A stretch of 64,000 nt of DNA from Narthecium ossifragum (Eukaryota > Streptophyta > Magnoliopsida > Dioscoreales > Nartheciaceae). The notes beneath the pieces were generated by a model, which made no database searches, was not told where the DNA came from, and saw only the letters and a program-made list of their open reading frames with translations. The translations under genes and the position numbers were made by a program. Below, in pieces: positions 36,934 through 52,059 of this stretch (the stretch's first letter is position 1; each line of letters starts with the position of its first letter). The stretch is taken from NCBI GenBank assembly GCA_963920575.1, contig OY986963.1, forward strand, positions 2,642,896 to 2,706,895. The letters are read 5' to 3'.

Positions 36934-39900
36934 ATGGGATCCGGCGAGGACGAGGCGAATGGATCGTCCCAGTCCCCATCTGCGCAGGGGTATCCTCCTC
37001 TAAACACTCGCTTATTTGGTACTCTAGGGTTTGAAAAGCATGCTTTTGTATCTAAAGTTTGTCTGGCAGGCCCAAGAATGTCTATAAGGATCCCGACGAC
37101 GGTCGCCAGCGATTCCTCCTCGAGTTGGAGTTCGTCCAGTGCCTCGCCAACCCTCAGTACATCCACTGTGAGTTCTTTTTATGGAGGTGATTATAAGTCG
37201 CTAATTAATGGCTTCTGTACATATGATAACTTTGATGTCTGGAAAGCGCTGTTATGTAATCGTTTTTTGGTTTACTCGGAGAATTTAGTGAAAAGGGATT
37301 GCATTTGATCTCGAAATGGATTTGCGTTGGCCATCATGCTCCAGTTTGTGCATGGTGATTAGTGCCCTCGCATTTTAGTTTGACCCAAATGAACTGCAAC
37401 TTGATTTTATACAGCAAACATAGTCGGTTTTCTAGTAGAATGGGATGTTTAGCATTCAGTTGAAATTTAACAACACGATGCTAAAATGCGCTGTTTTGGA
37501 GAAATTCATGGATAATTTCTCCTTAGTTCTCCACTCTTTGCAGGCAATTCTCATACTGGTTGGCTTATGTGTTGGTAGTAGCTTGTTACCTAGTATCAAC
37601 TACTATTAGAAGAAAACAAATGCCTTCTCTGATTAGTCACGAAAATGAATGGACGCTCATGAGTCTATCATCCACTATGCATCTTTCAATGTTTTTGAAG
37701 CAGCTGTACATATGTAAGGAGTGGCTGAAACTTGGACTAAACAACTCTTTTGGTTCTTCGGCGAAGTGTATCCTTGTGTGCAGACAAGCTCTTCAGGTCG
37801 TTTTGTTTTAAGCATGGAGCGATGGCAGGCTAAGTTTGACTCATTGCTGGGGGTTTTAATATGCTCAATTGACATGTTATGCTTAGCGTATTAGCATATA
37901 TTGCCCAAGATTTGTTTGTTAGATTAAGTGCGATGTTAATCTTTTTCCAACCTTGTTTATTCCTATTCCTGCAGATCTGGCTCAGAATCGATATTTTGAG
38001 GATGAAGCTTTTATTGGATACCTAAAATACCTTCAATACTGGCAACAGCCTGAATACGTAAAGTTTATAATGTAACCCAAGTTCTTTCTGGTGTTTCGAT
38101 AACATTTCCTAGTTGAATAATCTAACAGTAATCAATCTCGTGTTCAAAGAGATGCTTATTATTAAACTCTGTCTTCCTTCTTTGTGCTTTTGAACATGGT
38201 TTAATGACAAGTTTGCTAGTTTCATTTACAGGTATCCACACTGCCTTTTCTTTCTTGAACTCCTCCAAAATGTGAACTTCCGCAATGCAATGGCACATCC
38301 TGGGAACAAGGTTAATGTGGTCCTTTTTGTTTGTTATTCCTGATTTTTGGAGAGTCATTGAAAACTCAACTTCGCTGATCATGCAGTTTATGCTCAAGCA
38401 ACTTAGGAGCTTCTATCTAAATTCTAAGATAAATGGAGAGTCCAGGCAAAGAGTGAACATGCTAGGGTTTGACATAGGGAACTAATTCATCACTTTCCTT
38501 TTTCCCAATATTCTTTGGAGTAGAGATGATTAATAAGTTGCTCAATCTTAAAGTTTATGATACCTGTGTCTATGCCTTGGAGGTTATGGTTTTCATATAT
38601 GTTTTTGAGCTGCATATTCTCGTATTTTGTTTTTATGCATGTGATGGATGTAGGTACTGACTACTGAGTGTTGCTTTTGTTTAAGTTTCTTTTCTCTATA
38701 AAAGGTTTGGGCAGTTTCCGCGACCCTGCAGATAAAAGTGGATTACAAGTCTAGTTCTAGGCCTTGAATTTAATAGCTCTATATTACTACTCTAGATTAG
38801 TTTGCGTATGTAGATAACCATCAGCTTGCATAGGATACGCCACACTTGGATTAGTAAACAATATACACAACATTAGCCTGTGTCTTACAATCCACTCATT
38901 TTGTTTTTCTACTGTTCTCACTCCATCCTCATTTTTCTTCTATCATTTTCTTGTCTTCATATAGGAGGTGGCCCATCGACAACAGTTATTCTTCTGGAAA
39001 AACTACAGGAGTAACAGATTGAAGCACATTCTACCACGCCCTCTTCCTGAACCTGCAGCAGCTCCTCCGACTCGAGTTCAAGTTCCAGCAACAGTTCCAG
39101 CTCCAGCACCCGCACCAATGCCATCCATGACTACTGCTACTGCACCAGTGCTTTCTCCTATGCAGTTTGTCGCACAGCCTGGCACCTCAGTCCCGAAGAC
39201 CGACATGAGAAACAGCATGGGAGACCGTAGAAAGAGAAAGTATGCCTTTTCTTCCAATTGATTTAACTTTTTAAAACTTCCTGACTTTTCATATCATTTC
39301 TGTTGCATCCCCGTAATGACAGAGGGCTTAAGTAGTATTGTCAGTGTGAATCAATCTCTTCCTTCGGGATATCATTGGTCATCTGATCTGAGTAACTCCT
39401 TTGATAGATCGTACATACTTTTTGAGGCAAAGTGTTTATTTTATGTTCGCTCTTGCATTGTGCACAATTTGGCTTTACAAACTTATTGTCTATGCAGTTG
39501 CTTTTTGACTAAAAAATATACGAGGCTTCCACCTTTTTCATTTATAGTAGTTCCTAGTTGTTAATGTAACTACTAATTACTCAAATGATTCATTTAGCTA
39601 CAACTTTCAGGATTGTGTTTAAAATTATTTAGACCTTCTGGCCGACTTTATCAACTATCGATTGCTATTAAATAACTAAGAGTTGAGCAAATCCATAAGA
39701 AGTCATCGCACAAACTGAAGTAGATGGGGCCAAAATTAGGAGGTGATGTTAATTGACTTGATCCAATGGTGTGATTTCAACTGGAGAACGATTGCATCTG
39801 AAGATTTATAGCTTGTCTACCTAAGGATAGGATGGGTCGGCCGGTGCCAAATTAGTGGGACAATTGAGCTTCACAGTGTTCAGGAATCCGGCAGGTGTTC

Positions 39901-40122
39901 AAGTGCCGTCATTATAACCATCTCTTATGAACTATATACATGTCCGCATGGAGTCGCTAGCAAGTCAGAAACTTCCTTGAGTATTTGAAAAACTGATGCT
40001 TAGTTTTAATGATATAGGAATGCTAATACAGTTTCTTTCTCAAAATGCATGTTTGTTAAACGGCCTGTTTTTTCCTGTTTGTATTATCATTTGGAGTTGC
40101 TTTTGGTGCACACAGATACTGA
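36934..40122 (+). CDS. MED31: Mediator complex subunit 31
   Basis: Middle-module subunit of Mediator, the coactivator that links transcription factors to RNA polymerase II in the nucleus. Exons: 36934-36989, 37070-37167, 37975-38071, 38232-38310, 38965-39239, and probably a tiny last exon 40116-40122 giving ...RKRKY and a stop (203 residues). The conserved core is complete: NVYKDPDDGRQRFLLELEFV, YFEDEAFIGYLKYLQYW, FIMYPHCLFFLELLQNVNFR, then the plant-type KNYRSNRLKHILPRPLPEP. A Pro/Ala-rich tail ends in a basic GDRRKRK. If the last intron is retained, the frame continues to a stop at 39259-39261 (208 residues), so the C-terminus is uncertain by a few residues. The identity is certain. Confidence 0.93.
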
Positions 40123-40675
40123 GTTTGTATCCTGCAAGGGAGCCGCGGAGGTTATAGATTGGTTCAAACACACAAGCGATGTGCCAAAGAGCTCGAGTAT
40201 GCTTGCGTAGGATCGCCTTCTATGCTTAGCTTAGGTATCGATGCTGTTCCTCAAGTTCAGATCTAGCTTTACATGGAGACAACAAAATTAGCTGCATCAA
40301 GTTTGGAGCTAATTCTACTCAATGACATCTGTAGCAGAGACTGACAAAATTCACAGGATGGATGATGCTTCATCTGATAAATGTAAAATTTTGGGAGATT
40401 GGTTGGTCGTGGACTAACCATAGAAAGCCAAGGCGTTATTGTATTTTTGCTTGATCAGTTATATGACTCCACTCGAAACCTAAGTCTTCAATGTTCAATC
40501 TCTATAGAGTTTGTACCTTGTTCTCATCAACAGGGCTTTCCATTTTCTTAATTGCCGACGGTCGGTCGGCGCCGTACTTATCTAAATTTATTTAGATGTT
40601 CTTAACTAGCATGTCTTTGGGGAATCTACTTTTGGAGAATTGTTCATGGTTCTCTTCATTTCATGTTGATTGAAG

Positions 40676-40990
40676 TTTTTTTTTTGGTAAGTCAAGCCTG
40701 AGGGCTACACCCCATTACAATGGGATTAGAGTGAAGGTGCAGGGGGCATACCCCTTTGCCCCCTGACACCTCCGCGCTATCAAAAGTGAGCGATAGCTCT
40801 CTAGCGTGATTAGCTAACCAATCTGCTCGCACATTACACTCCCGGAGGATAAATCTTACTCGAAATCGTTCAAAAACCCTGCTTCCCCACCGCTCACAAA
40901 ATATCTACAGCTATTAATGGTAGGGAGACAACCGTCAATCATCCGGACGTTGATGAACAGTGAATCGCTTTCAACAAAGATCTGCAAGTA
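40676..40990 (-). mobile_element. LINE 3' fragment (RNase H end, minus strand)
   Basis: On the minus strand the sequence reads through pieces of an RNase H-like domain: IFVESDSLF, then in a shifted frame RFILRECNVRADWLANHARE, corresponding to the .E.N..AD.LA end of plant LINEs. An untranslated tail follows, and then a run of about nine A (T at 40677-40685 on the plus strand). It is 5'-truncated and frameshifted. Confidence 0.65.
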
Positions 40991-40994
40991 ATGT

Positions 40995-41112
40995 TGAGAC
41001 CATGTGATACCTGAATACTACTAGCCTGATTGATATTGATGTTGATGTTGATGTTGGTTTTAGTAGTTGTATTTAACAGTTGAAACCATGTGATACCTGA
41101 ATACTACTATGG
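40995..41112. repeat. short direct duplication beside the LINE fragment
   Basis: ACCATGTGATACCTGAATAC occurs at about 41001 and again at about 41087, each followed by TACTA. The copies are about 86 bases apart, with a small GATGTT(n) microsatellite between them (about 41037-41055). Confidence 0.6.
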
Positions 41113-42071
41113 TTCTCTTCATCGTCCCGCTCATGTTTCAATGGCAGGTCGACTTGCTGGCCCTCCTCCCTCTTTTTATCTTTCAAGCTTCTTCATTCAC
41201 GTCACACGTAATCCGGTACTTATCTTCTGTTCTTTGCGTGTTATATTCCCATTACGTGTTTGCCATTATAAGGTCCTGTAACTCCTGTTAATGGTTTACG
41301 TCTTCTCTAGCCGGGATAAACTTGCAACTTGATAACCTTCCCAGCTCATCCCTACTTATTAAACTAATCATAAATAAAATCTTAGACATTGCATGGCTTG
41401 TTAAAAAAAAACGATGACCTCCAAACTCATTCCTGGATCTCGTTCTCTGCATCTAATTTAGGTTCGTCATATTATAGCATAACATGTGCTCCGCTCAATT
41501 TATTATGATTATTGTAACTTATCTGGAAGAATTATATATGAGAATATGCTAGCTCTCTGGTCATCTCATTGCAAATTTTAGAGAAGACCACCGGCGGGCG
41601 TCAGCGGTGACGCGGCGAGCCGACCAACCACGCGAGGCCACGGTGTCTCCGAGTCCGGGGTGGTGTCTATCCGAACACGCGGCTTGTCGAGGCTGCGTCG
41701 GACGCGGCGACATGCCTGCGTGTCTCATTACTGCACTCTTTGACCCCCGCCCAGCCTTTGAACGACCCTTCGTCTCCGGAGGAGTCGTTTGACTTCTAAA
41801 TTCTAATGTTTAAGATTGGTCTTAAACTTCGTTGGTTTTTTTCCCTCGTACTAAAATGGTAGTTTACTGTATAAAATAACGCTCAATTGAGTTATGAGTA
41901 TCAGAGATGTGTATCTCCTTTTATACTTACAGATATAGCTTTGGCGGAAATATCTTATTTTTTTTGTTTGTTGGTATATTCAATTTATTTAATTTTTTAG
42001 GCACATTCTACTTTCCATAAATAATACTTGACTATTTTGGGAAGCAACTTTGATAGATTATATTAAAAGTC

Positions 42072-42341
42072 GTGATTGGTGCACACGCCAGCTGACGTGT
42101 GCATCTCACATTACCGATTCTGAATGCATGTCTATCGGTAGTGGTCTACCGATAGGCATGTACAACCTATCGGTACCCCACTACCGATAGGTTCGTTGTC
42201 GATTCATATATATGTCTATCGATAGTGGGCTACCGATAGGTTGTACAGGCCTATCGGTATCCCACTACCGATACACACTATCGATAGCCTATTACTGATA
42301 GTGTGACATGCACATGCCACGTGGGCATGTGCACAAATCAT
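42072..42341. mobile_element. hairpin MITE built of CTATCGGTAG-type repeats
   Basis: About 270 bases whose ends pair: GTGATTGGTGCACACGCC at the left against the complement of GGCATGTGCACAAATCAT at the right, continuing imperfectly for about 50 bases. The interior repeats CTATCGGTAGTG and its complement CTACCGATAG at least eight times, so the whole element could fold into one long hairpin. There is no coding capacity, and I could not define a target duplication. Confidence 0.65.
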
Positions 42342-42699
42342 TTCTGATAAACCAGTCCTTTTCTATTATATTACCGTCATTTTTAATTGAAATAGACTTT
42401 TAGATGTCTCAGATTCTCTCTAACGTTCAAAGTTGCAGGTTCTCTTATTGAGATAAGGAAGGGCTCAGAGATGACGATGTTTCGGCCAAAGATCTATGAA
42501 TATTGAATAATGCAAAGAAAACGAGATATATCTCTCAATAAATAGTGAAAAATTGTCATGAGGTAGTGGTTGGAGGCTAATATGAGGTCTAAGAATTAAG
42601 TGACAGAAGTCAACCTTAAAGATAACGATATCAAAAAATATTTACCTCAAATATTTACTATTAACGGAAAATAATCTCCAATTATATATCTAATGCATT

Positions 42700-42875
42700 T
42701 AATATGTCATGATGGGCCAGCTTTATAAATAAAGTTATGACCCGAATTATGAACCCACATGAAATAGACCCAATTAGAGTCCTACATGGACTTTGGCTTC
42801 ATCAACAGCATGACTAGAGGTACGATCTTGAATATTTTATTCATATAGATTTAACAATTGGTATCAAAGCTTGAA
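42700..42875 (+). mobile_element. LTR retrotransposon remnant with primer-binding site
   Basis: TTGGTATCAAAGC at about 42857-42869 follows a CA-ending AT-rich tract (ATAGATTTAACA). It closely matches the initiator-tRNA-Met primer-binding site TGGTATCAGAGC used by many plant Copia-type elements. This suggests the right end of an LTR and the start of an internal region. No LTR start, gag or pol was recognised. Confidence 0.4.
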
Positions 42876-43910
42876 CTCGTCACATGAAGTTTTTTTTGTA
42901 TATCTAATGCCTATGAATTTTTTATAAGCAAATCCCAAATAAATACGGTTCTTGTTAGGGTTAAATGCTATTGATTGTAAAAAAAACCAATCACGTGGTA
43001 ATCAATATTAGGTGATTATTTACCGAGTGTATATATTCTGTTATAACACAACAATTACAATTATATGACAAATAAGACAACCAAGAATATGCAAGTGATT
43101 CCATACAAATAAACTCCATGAATCAAAAATACCGAAAGTAATTTTTTTTCTCTTACATCTAAGTTAGTTCAGTTCAATTAATGTATATATTTTTCCAAAC
43201 TTTTACAACGATAGGATTTTATCCCGGGGAAAAAAAATGACAAGTTTATTAATATTTACATGCTATATCTTTTTGTGTATATGGTGAGTTATTATCATTC
43301 AAATCTAGTCAGGAGGAATGTCATAACCATACGAAAGCTAACTCACACTAAACACGAGAACATTGACTTATGGGCTATGGCTGCACAAAAACAACATTGC
43401 TATCCTCCCATTGTGCACGGGTTTTTTTTTCCATCCAAAAAAGATCATCATATTTTGCCATTTTTTTACCAAATACTCCACTATTTCTTAGAAATTATTT
43501 TTTTCCCCCTGTAATTATAGTTGTCTATATATTCACTAAATTTTTGCTTTAGCATCAGCAATCCCATATGGTGAGCAAATCCCACAAGTCTTGGAAGAGT
43601 GAAGGGAGGGCCCACTACGCCTATCTTAACACACCAGCAAAAGCACCACACACACCAAAGGCATCCACTCACAGAGAAGCACATCAACAGAGGATTTGAA
43701 AGCATTATAACGTGGCATCCTCCCATTGGATAGGCTTGCTGCAGGTACCTCGGCCAATTCACACCTCCCGTCTAACGGCTTTCCTATTTCCCTCCTCCAC
43801 TGTTTCTCTTCTCTTCGATCTCATCAGCGCCTCTGTTCCTGAACCCCATCCAAACCTATCAAGAAAGCCATTAATTTAGTCATCAAATCTTATCCAAGCC
43901 TCTAAATTTT

Positions 43911-43920
43911 CTATATAAAT
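43911..43920 (+). promoter_or_regulatory. TATA box of the GDH gene
   Basis: CTATATAAAT lies about 160 bases before the GDH start codon, downstream of an ATTGG (reverse CCAAT) at about 43733 and a CT-rich tract. The spacing suits a 5' UTR of about 130 bases. Confidence 0.6.
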
Positions 43921-44073
43921 CCAGTTCCCTGACGATCTCCTCCACCTCCAATCCATCAAGATCGTAGCTTTTTTTCTACCCATTTCACTCTTGGGCACAT
44001 TCCATTTCCCCTGTTTTGATCCATTATGAGATAGAGATCTTCGATTTTGGGTTTTTTTGTGCTAAATTTGTAA

Positions 44074-47530
<3,457 letters not shown>

Positions 47531-48615
47531 GGAATTACTTCAAATTTTACATCAATTATTTATCATATAAATGGAAAGAGGAAATGATGCTCTATATCAT
47601 ACGATCCCCATCATAGGATTTGTACCATTTTTCTCATTCTTTCAAAGGAAATGTAGCTTTTGTGACTTGAGTTTTCGGATTTCCAAATAGCAATAAGGTC
47701 TGAATACTAGTAATTATGTCAAATGTCAAATTGATTATTGTTCCTTCTTGGGTTTCAAAGGAAAATTAATGCAAACATTGTTGTGGTTTTGTTGCTGCTT
47801 TGAGTCTTTATGGTTACTGCTTGATGGTTGTAGCTCAGTTCTTGTTGGCCATGGCAAGCCAACTTTCAGGATAAATCTGCTCCTTGTGTATCAGGAAATT
47901 TGTTTGAATTCTTGTACGAAGTGGTGCTGCTGGTGCAACGAAGGGATAGCTGTCCATGGGCCGGGCTGTGGTCAGCCCACCCCAAAGATTTTTGGGGGCA
48001 AAAGCTGGGTATGGCCTGGCCCAAGCCCAGACCTGAGAAGTGCTTGGGCCTGACTTGGTCTGAGCTTCCGATCTCAGACCCCTATCTGAAGCCCGATAGA
48101 CCGTAACTTGGACCTCAATGTCCATGTGGCTGGCTCTTGGTGGCTGGCCCGAGTAGGCTTGTTCATCTCGAGTTCGGTGCCTTGATCTCCTCAACCGGAC
48201 CAGCCCAATATTCTCAGGTGGACCTTGGGCCGAAGGGAAGCTCGAGGGCCAACTTGAGATATCCCACCGGAGATCTACGGAGAGAGATTTCGCCGGTGAG
48301 GCAGAGATCGGCCGAATAGAGAGATCTCGCTGCATTTCAAACTTGCCCGTTGATCAAAAAAATGTAACGGCTGAGATATTAACCAACTTAACTTATGCAT
48401 GGGCTTAGATTAAGAATAGATCTTGGCTGTTGTTTGAAGGTCCTAGGCCTGAAATTTCAAACATCTTATAAAATTTGAAAAAAGAAATGCATTTAATACC
48501 CCTACCCAATATATCCATTCTCGAGGAGATATTGAAGCCAAAAATAGTTCAATTTTTTTTTTCCTATTTCATGCAAGATCACCTCATCATCAAGAGCATG
48601 CCTTTCTTCTTCTCC
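47531..48615. other. GDH 3' flank and GGCCC-rich repetitive DNA
   Basis: The first 350 bases contain the GDH 3' UTR. From about 47940 to 48350 the sequence becomes rich in GGCCC/GGGCC words (for example TGTCCATGGGCCGGGC and GGCCTGGCCCAAGCCCAG), like the termini of hAT-type elements nearby. I could not place its ends. No gene is seen. Confidence 0.45.
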
Positions 48616-48999
48616 TAGGGGTGCCTAAAAAGCCCAAATGGCCCAGCCCGGACCCGCCAGGGCCGTAGCCCGGTCCGGCCTGGGTGCTGGCCCTGCTGGA
48701 CCGGACTGATCCGGGTTCATGGCCGAATCAAGGCCCATTGGTTAAAAACCCAGCCCGGGTTTTAAAGAAAATGTTTGTTGGACTTCCAACCACGCAGATG
48801 ATGAGCGGTGCCAATGATCCAGTCGTGGTCACTGTAGGTGGTCAGTGGTCGGGATTAGCAGGGGAAAGGGATCGTCGACAGTCGAGATCGGCAGGTGAAG
48901 GGTCGCAGGGTCCCCCGGAGTCCATCCATCGACTCGGATAGCCCGGATGGGAGGCGAAGGCATGGATTCGGGTGAGGGCGGCGCAGGTGAGGGTCCCTG

Positions 49000-51434
49000 T
49001 GTCGCGCCCCGACCCGTGAAAGCCCAACCGGGCCGGGCGACGCGAACCGGAACCTAACCAACGCGGAAAAAGAACGACGAGGGTTCCCTCTAATCTATTG
49101 GTCCCCCTAGCAATTCATCCAAAGCCCCCAAAGAAACAATATTAAATAACAAAACCTCGAACCTCAGATTAAAAACTCAAGAAGATTTAATATACAAATC
49201 CTCGGAGAGGAGAAGATCCAAAATACAATATCACTCCCGTAGGAGACTAACTAACATAAGGGGTAAAAACAGTAAATATTGCCACCTCTCAAAAGCCACC
49301 AGGCGCCGCCGCACCGCTGTCCAACTGCCCGGTAGGGGCCACAGAGGAAGAACTGACGCCTGCACCTACAAAACGCAGCCCGGGTAGGTGTGAGCACTAA
49401 GCTCAGTAGGGATCTACACTACGACACACAGAAGGAAGAGGGAAACGCAACAATGTCGCCCTCAAGTGAAATCTGGGTGTATACAGGGGTCCCATAACCC
49501 CACCGTGTGTCCCTGAGGCCCCGATCATGGTCTTCCAGCCGGGCTGGTCACATGTCGGGTCACACTCAGTAGCAGGAAACAGCACTGCTGACTCTCAACA
49601 GGACACAGAACACTGTTTGGTGGGAAAAGACACCACTGAGTAGGCAACTCCTCTACCCAAGAGTTTAAGAACGCTGGACACCGGCTACACCTCAGATCCG
49701 ACTCGGGGCCGACACGACCTCTACAATCATCAAGTAACCAGTGTACCAGTCATCTAAGCCTATCATTAAGTTTGACTGGACACTACAATTCAACCGGGTC
49801 CAAACTACCCAACCCCGGTCCTAGGGCTAAGTCCGAGCTTCCAGCCTCGGGACGGCGACCCAAAGATCACCCACGCCCTAACCAATGCAACTAATGCACA
49901 CAACAACAATGCATGCTATGACATACACAAACAGGAGATAGGCATGCAACAGTATGACAAACATCATATAAGTCAACCGGATCGCTGTAGCGATACCACC
50001 GACCGCTGCCAGCCGATCCGCAGCGGGTCCCGGCATTACGACGGTACCACGACCGTCAACCGCGAACTCCTGCAACGGGAAGCAACCCCGAAAACGATGA
50101 TGAACAAAACACAATATAATATTATATTCCGAAATATAATATTATATTCGAAAACACCCAAAGCCTCTACTTAGGGGCTAATTGATCCCGTCGATCCGAC
50201 CTCCAAACGACATTGGATTCAAGATCCAACTTAGCCACCAGTAGGTGTATATACCAGGATCATCATATCCAAAATTTATAAACATCCAACGGTTGGATTA
50301 ACGGGAAACATTAATCAAAAGTCGCTGATTAAACCAACTTACCCTTTAATTGCTGCAACGCAGCCCTTCAGAAAACAATTCATAAGAAATCGTACATAAA
50401 TCGGAAAAATATGAAACAAGATGGAATGGAAATATAACGAATAGTTCTACAACTCTTATGTTTATGAAAAGCCAAGATTATGTACTCACCGGCCAGAAAA
50501 CTCGCCGAAAGCCGGCTGTTTCTCAAGAACAGCAGAAAACCAGAAATCCGAGACTAATCATCCATAAAACCTACTCAAATCTCAACTGATTAATATGAAA
50601 CTTAAATCAGTTATTCTACAAGGCATAAGGAATCCAACAAAGCAAGGATCAACAAGATCCAACGGCTAGATCTCAAGAAAACCCGAAATAAACACAGTAG
50701 GTATAACCCTACCTAGCTGCGCTTTCCTCGGCTGATTCCCCGCGATTTGATCGCCAACAAGCTGGCAAACCACACTAGGAGCCTTCCTCTCGTTGTCACG
50801 AATCCAACAAGCTTTAGAACACCCAATTTGGTGGTCGGAGGAGGGAGAACGGAGGGAAAGAAGCTCGCCGGCGGTAAAGGAAAGAAATAGAGCACCGCGA
50901 GAAAGAGAGAAGGAGGGAAGAAGAAGAGAAGGAGAAGGAGGAAGAGGAGGGGAAGAAAAGAGGGGAAAGGGGGAAGGGAAAGCCGGGAAAGAGGGGAAAA
51001 AGCTGGGGGAAAGGGAGGGGAAGTCTTCCCTTCCTGACAGGGGAGAGCGACGGCCGACGGCCGTCCTCGCGAAAGAGAAAACCCACCGACTCGATCATGA
51101 TCGATCTCCAGGGCATGTGAGATCGATCTCCTTTGCAATCCAGATCGATCTCCTTGAAAACCAGATCGATCTCCTTTGCAAAAAAATCCAGATCGATCTC
51201 CCTAGCCATCCAGATCGATCTCCTTTACTCAGAAAGGCAAACTTGGGCTAAAACACAAGCCCAAGCTCAGATCTTCCGATCTCGGGTTCACCTAGCCATT
51301 CTAAACAAACACGAACACAGACAAGGTCAGTGTGTGCACACGCGGGTGTGAAACAAACCAACAAAGCGCAATTTTTACCAAATTGCCCTTGCGGTCTACA
51401 ACGAGCCACGGGGGTAGAGGGGCAGGTCCTCACA
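49000..51434 (+). mobile_element. solo LTR, copy A (TG...CA, 5-bp target duplication)
   Basis: Starts TGTCGCGCCCCGACCC and ends GGTCCTCACA, with the direct repeat CCCTG at 48995-48999 and 51435-51439. It has no internal gag/pol, so it looks like a solo LTR left by recombination. It shares several blocks in the same order with the LTR at 61425-63922: TGCACCTACAAAACGCAGCC with CGGGTAGG after it near 49370, a GA-rich tract (50840-51010), GATCTTCCGATC then CGGGTTC (about 51270), and the closing GGGTGTGAAAC...TTTACCAAA segment. An array of GATCGATCTCC palindromes is at 51098-51226. Large open frames in the GA tract are low-complexity and not genes. Confidence 0.82.
51098..51226. repeat. palindrome array AGATCGATCT in solo LTR A
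   Basis: About six copies of GATCGATCTCC, each containing the self-complementary AGATCGATCT or a close variant, at irregular spacing of about 18-30 bases. They are separated by short variable words such as TTTGCAATCC and TTGAAAACC. Confidence 0.85.
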
Positions 51435-51549
51435 CCCTGGGAGGTGACCGTGTCGGGGATGACGATTGGAGGTGGATCCATAGCTGGAGGAGCTAGTGTG
51501 GGGTGGCTTGGGTCTGGCAGATATGGCGGAGAGCGGTGTTAGGCTGGTG

Positions 51550-51750
51550 GAGGTGGAGTAGCTCGGCGTCGGGCTTGAAAAGGGGGGGGGGATCCTTGGG
51601 AGATGATCGGCGGAGCTTGGCATCGGGCTTGAAAACGGGAGGCGGATTCGACGAAGGGCAGTGTTTAGGGCGGCAGAGATGGAGGAGCTCGACATCGGGC
51701 TTGGCACGGGGGCGGCTCTAGCGAGGTGAGGCGTCGGGCTTGGTGTCCGG
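51550..51750. repeat. minisatellite in the hAT-like element
   Basis: Four degenerate units of about 40-70 bases, each containing a version of GAGCTCGGCATCGGGCTTG, followed in three of them by a G/A-rich spacer. It lies in the right arm of the hAT-like element and causes a spurious minus-strand frame. Confidence 0.6.
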
Positions 51751-52059
51751 AGAGGGAGAAGTCTTCTCCGAGAAGATGAGGCGATGGAGAGGGGGATAAG
51801 TCTACTCCGAGAAGGAAGATGAGAAGAGATGGGAGGGAGAGGAGTCAGAGGAGGAAGAATTGGGATGGTGGGCCGGGTTCGGCCCAGTCCGGTCCGGTCT
51901 AGCCTGGTCTTCAAACTGAGCATGATCGCACTGGGCCGGATCAGGTTGTAGGCCTAATTGGCCTGGTACTTGCTCGGCCCGGTCTGGCCCTCCGGCCCGG
52001 TTCGGATAACTACCAGGGCCGGACCGGGTATTGCCTCAAACGCCGGCCCGGCACCCCTA

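Larger units (their letters stand above)
48616..52059. mobile_element. hAT-like element interrupted by a solo LTR
   Basis: Terminal inverted repeats: TAGGGGTGCC at 48616 and GGCACCCCTA ending at 52059, followed inward on each side by GGCCC/CCGG-rich sequence. Without the LTR at 49000-51434 the element is only about 1.0 kb and has no transposase frame. A matching 8-bp target duplication is not visible, so the exact ends are tentative. Confidence 0.55.

Noticed and set aside
40636..41122. ATGGTTCTCTTCAT repeats as the target duplication of the LINE fragment
   Set aside because: The left copy is about 20 bases away from the poly-T end rather than adjoining it, and the right copy lies beyond another duplication, so the geometry does not fit a LINE insertion.
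41607..41792. GC-rich 61-residue ORF between MED31 and GDH
   Set aside because: No recognisable family, no matching exon nearby and no promoter; probably a chance frame in a GC-rich island.
50713..51251. ORFs of 131-152 residues in solo LTR A
   Set aside because: Lys/Glu/Gly- or Pro/Leu/Ser-rich translations of a GA-rich tract and the palindrome array; not conserved as proteins in LTR B.
51396..51923. 175-residue Pro/Ser-rich minus-strand ORF
   Set aside because: Produced by the minisatellite and GC-rich hAT arm, and crosses the LTR boundary.
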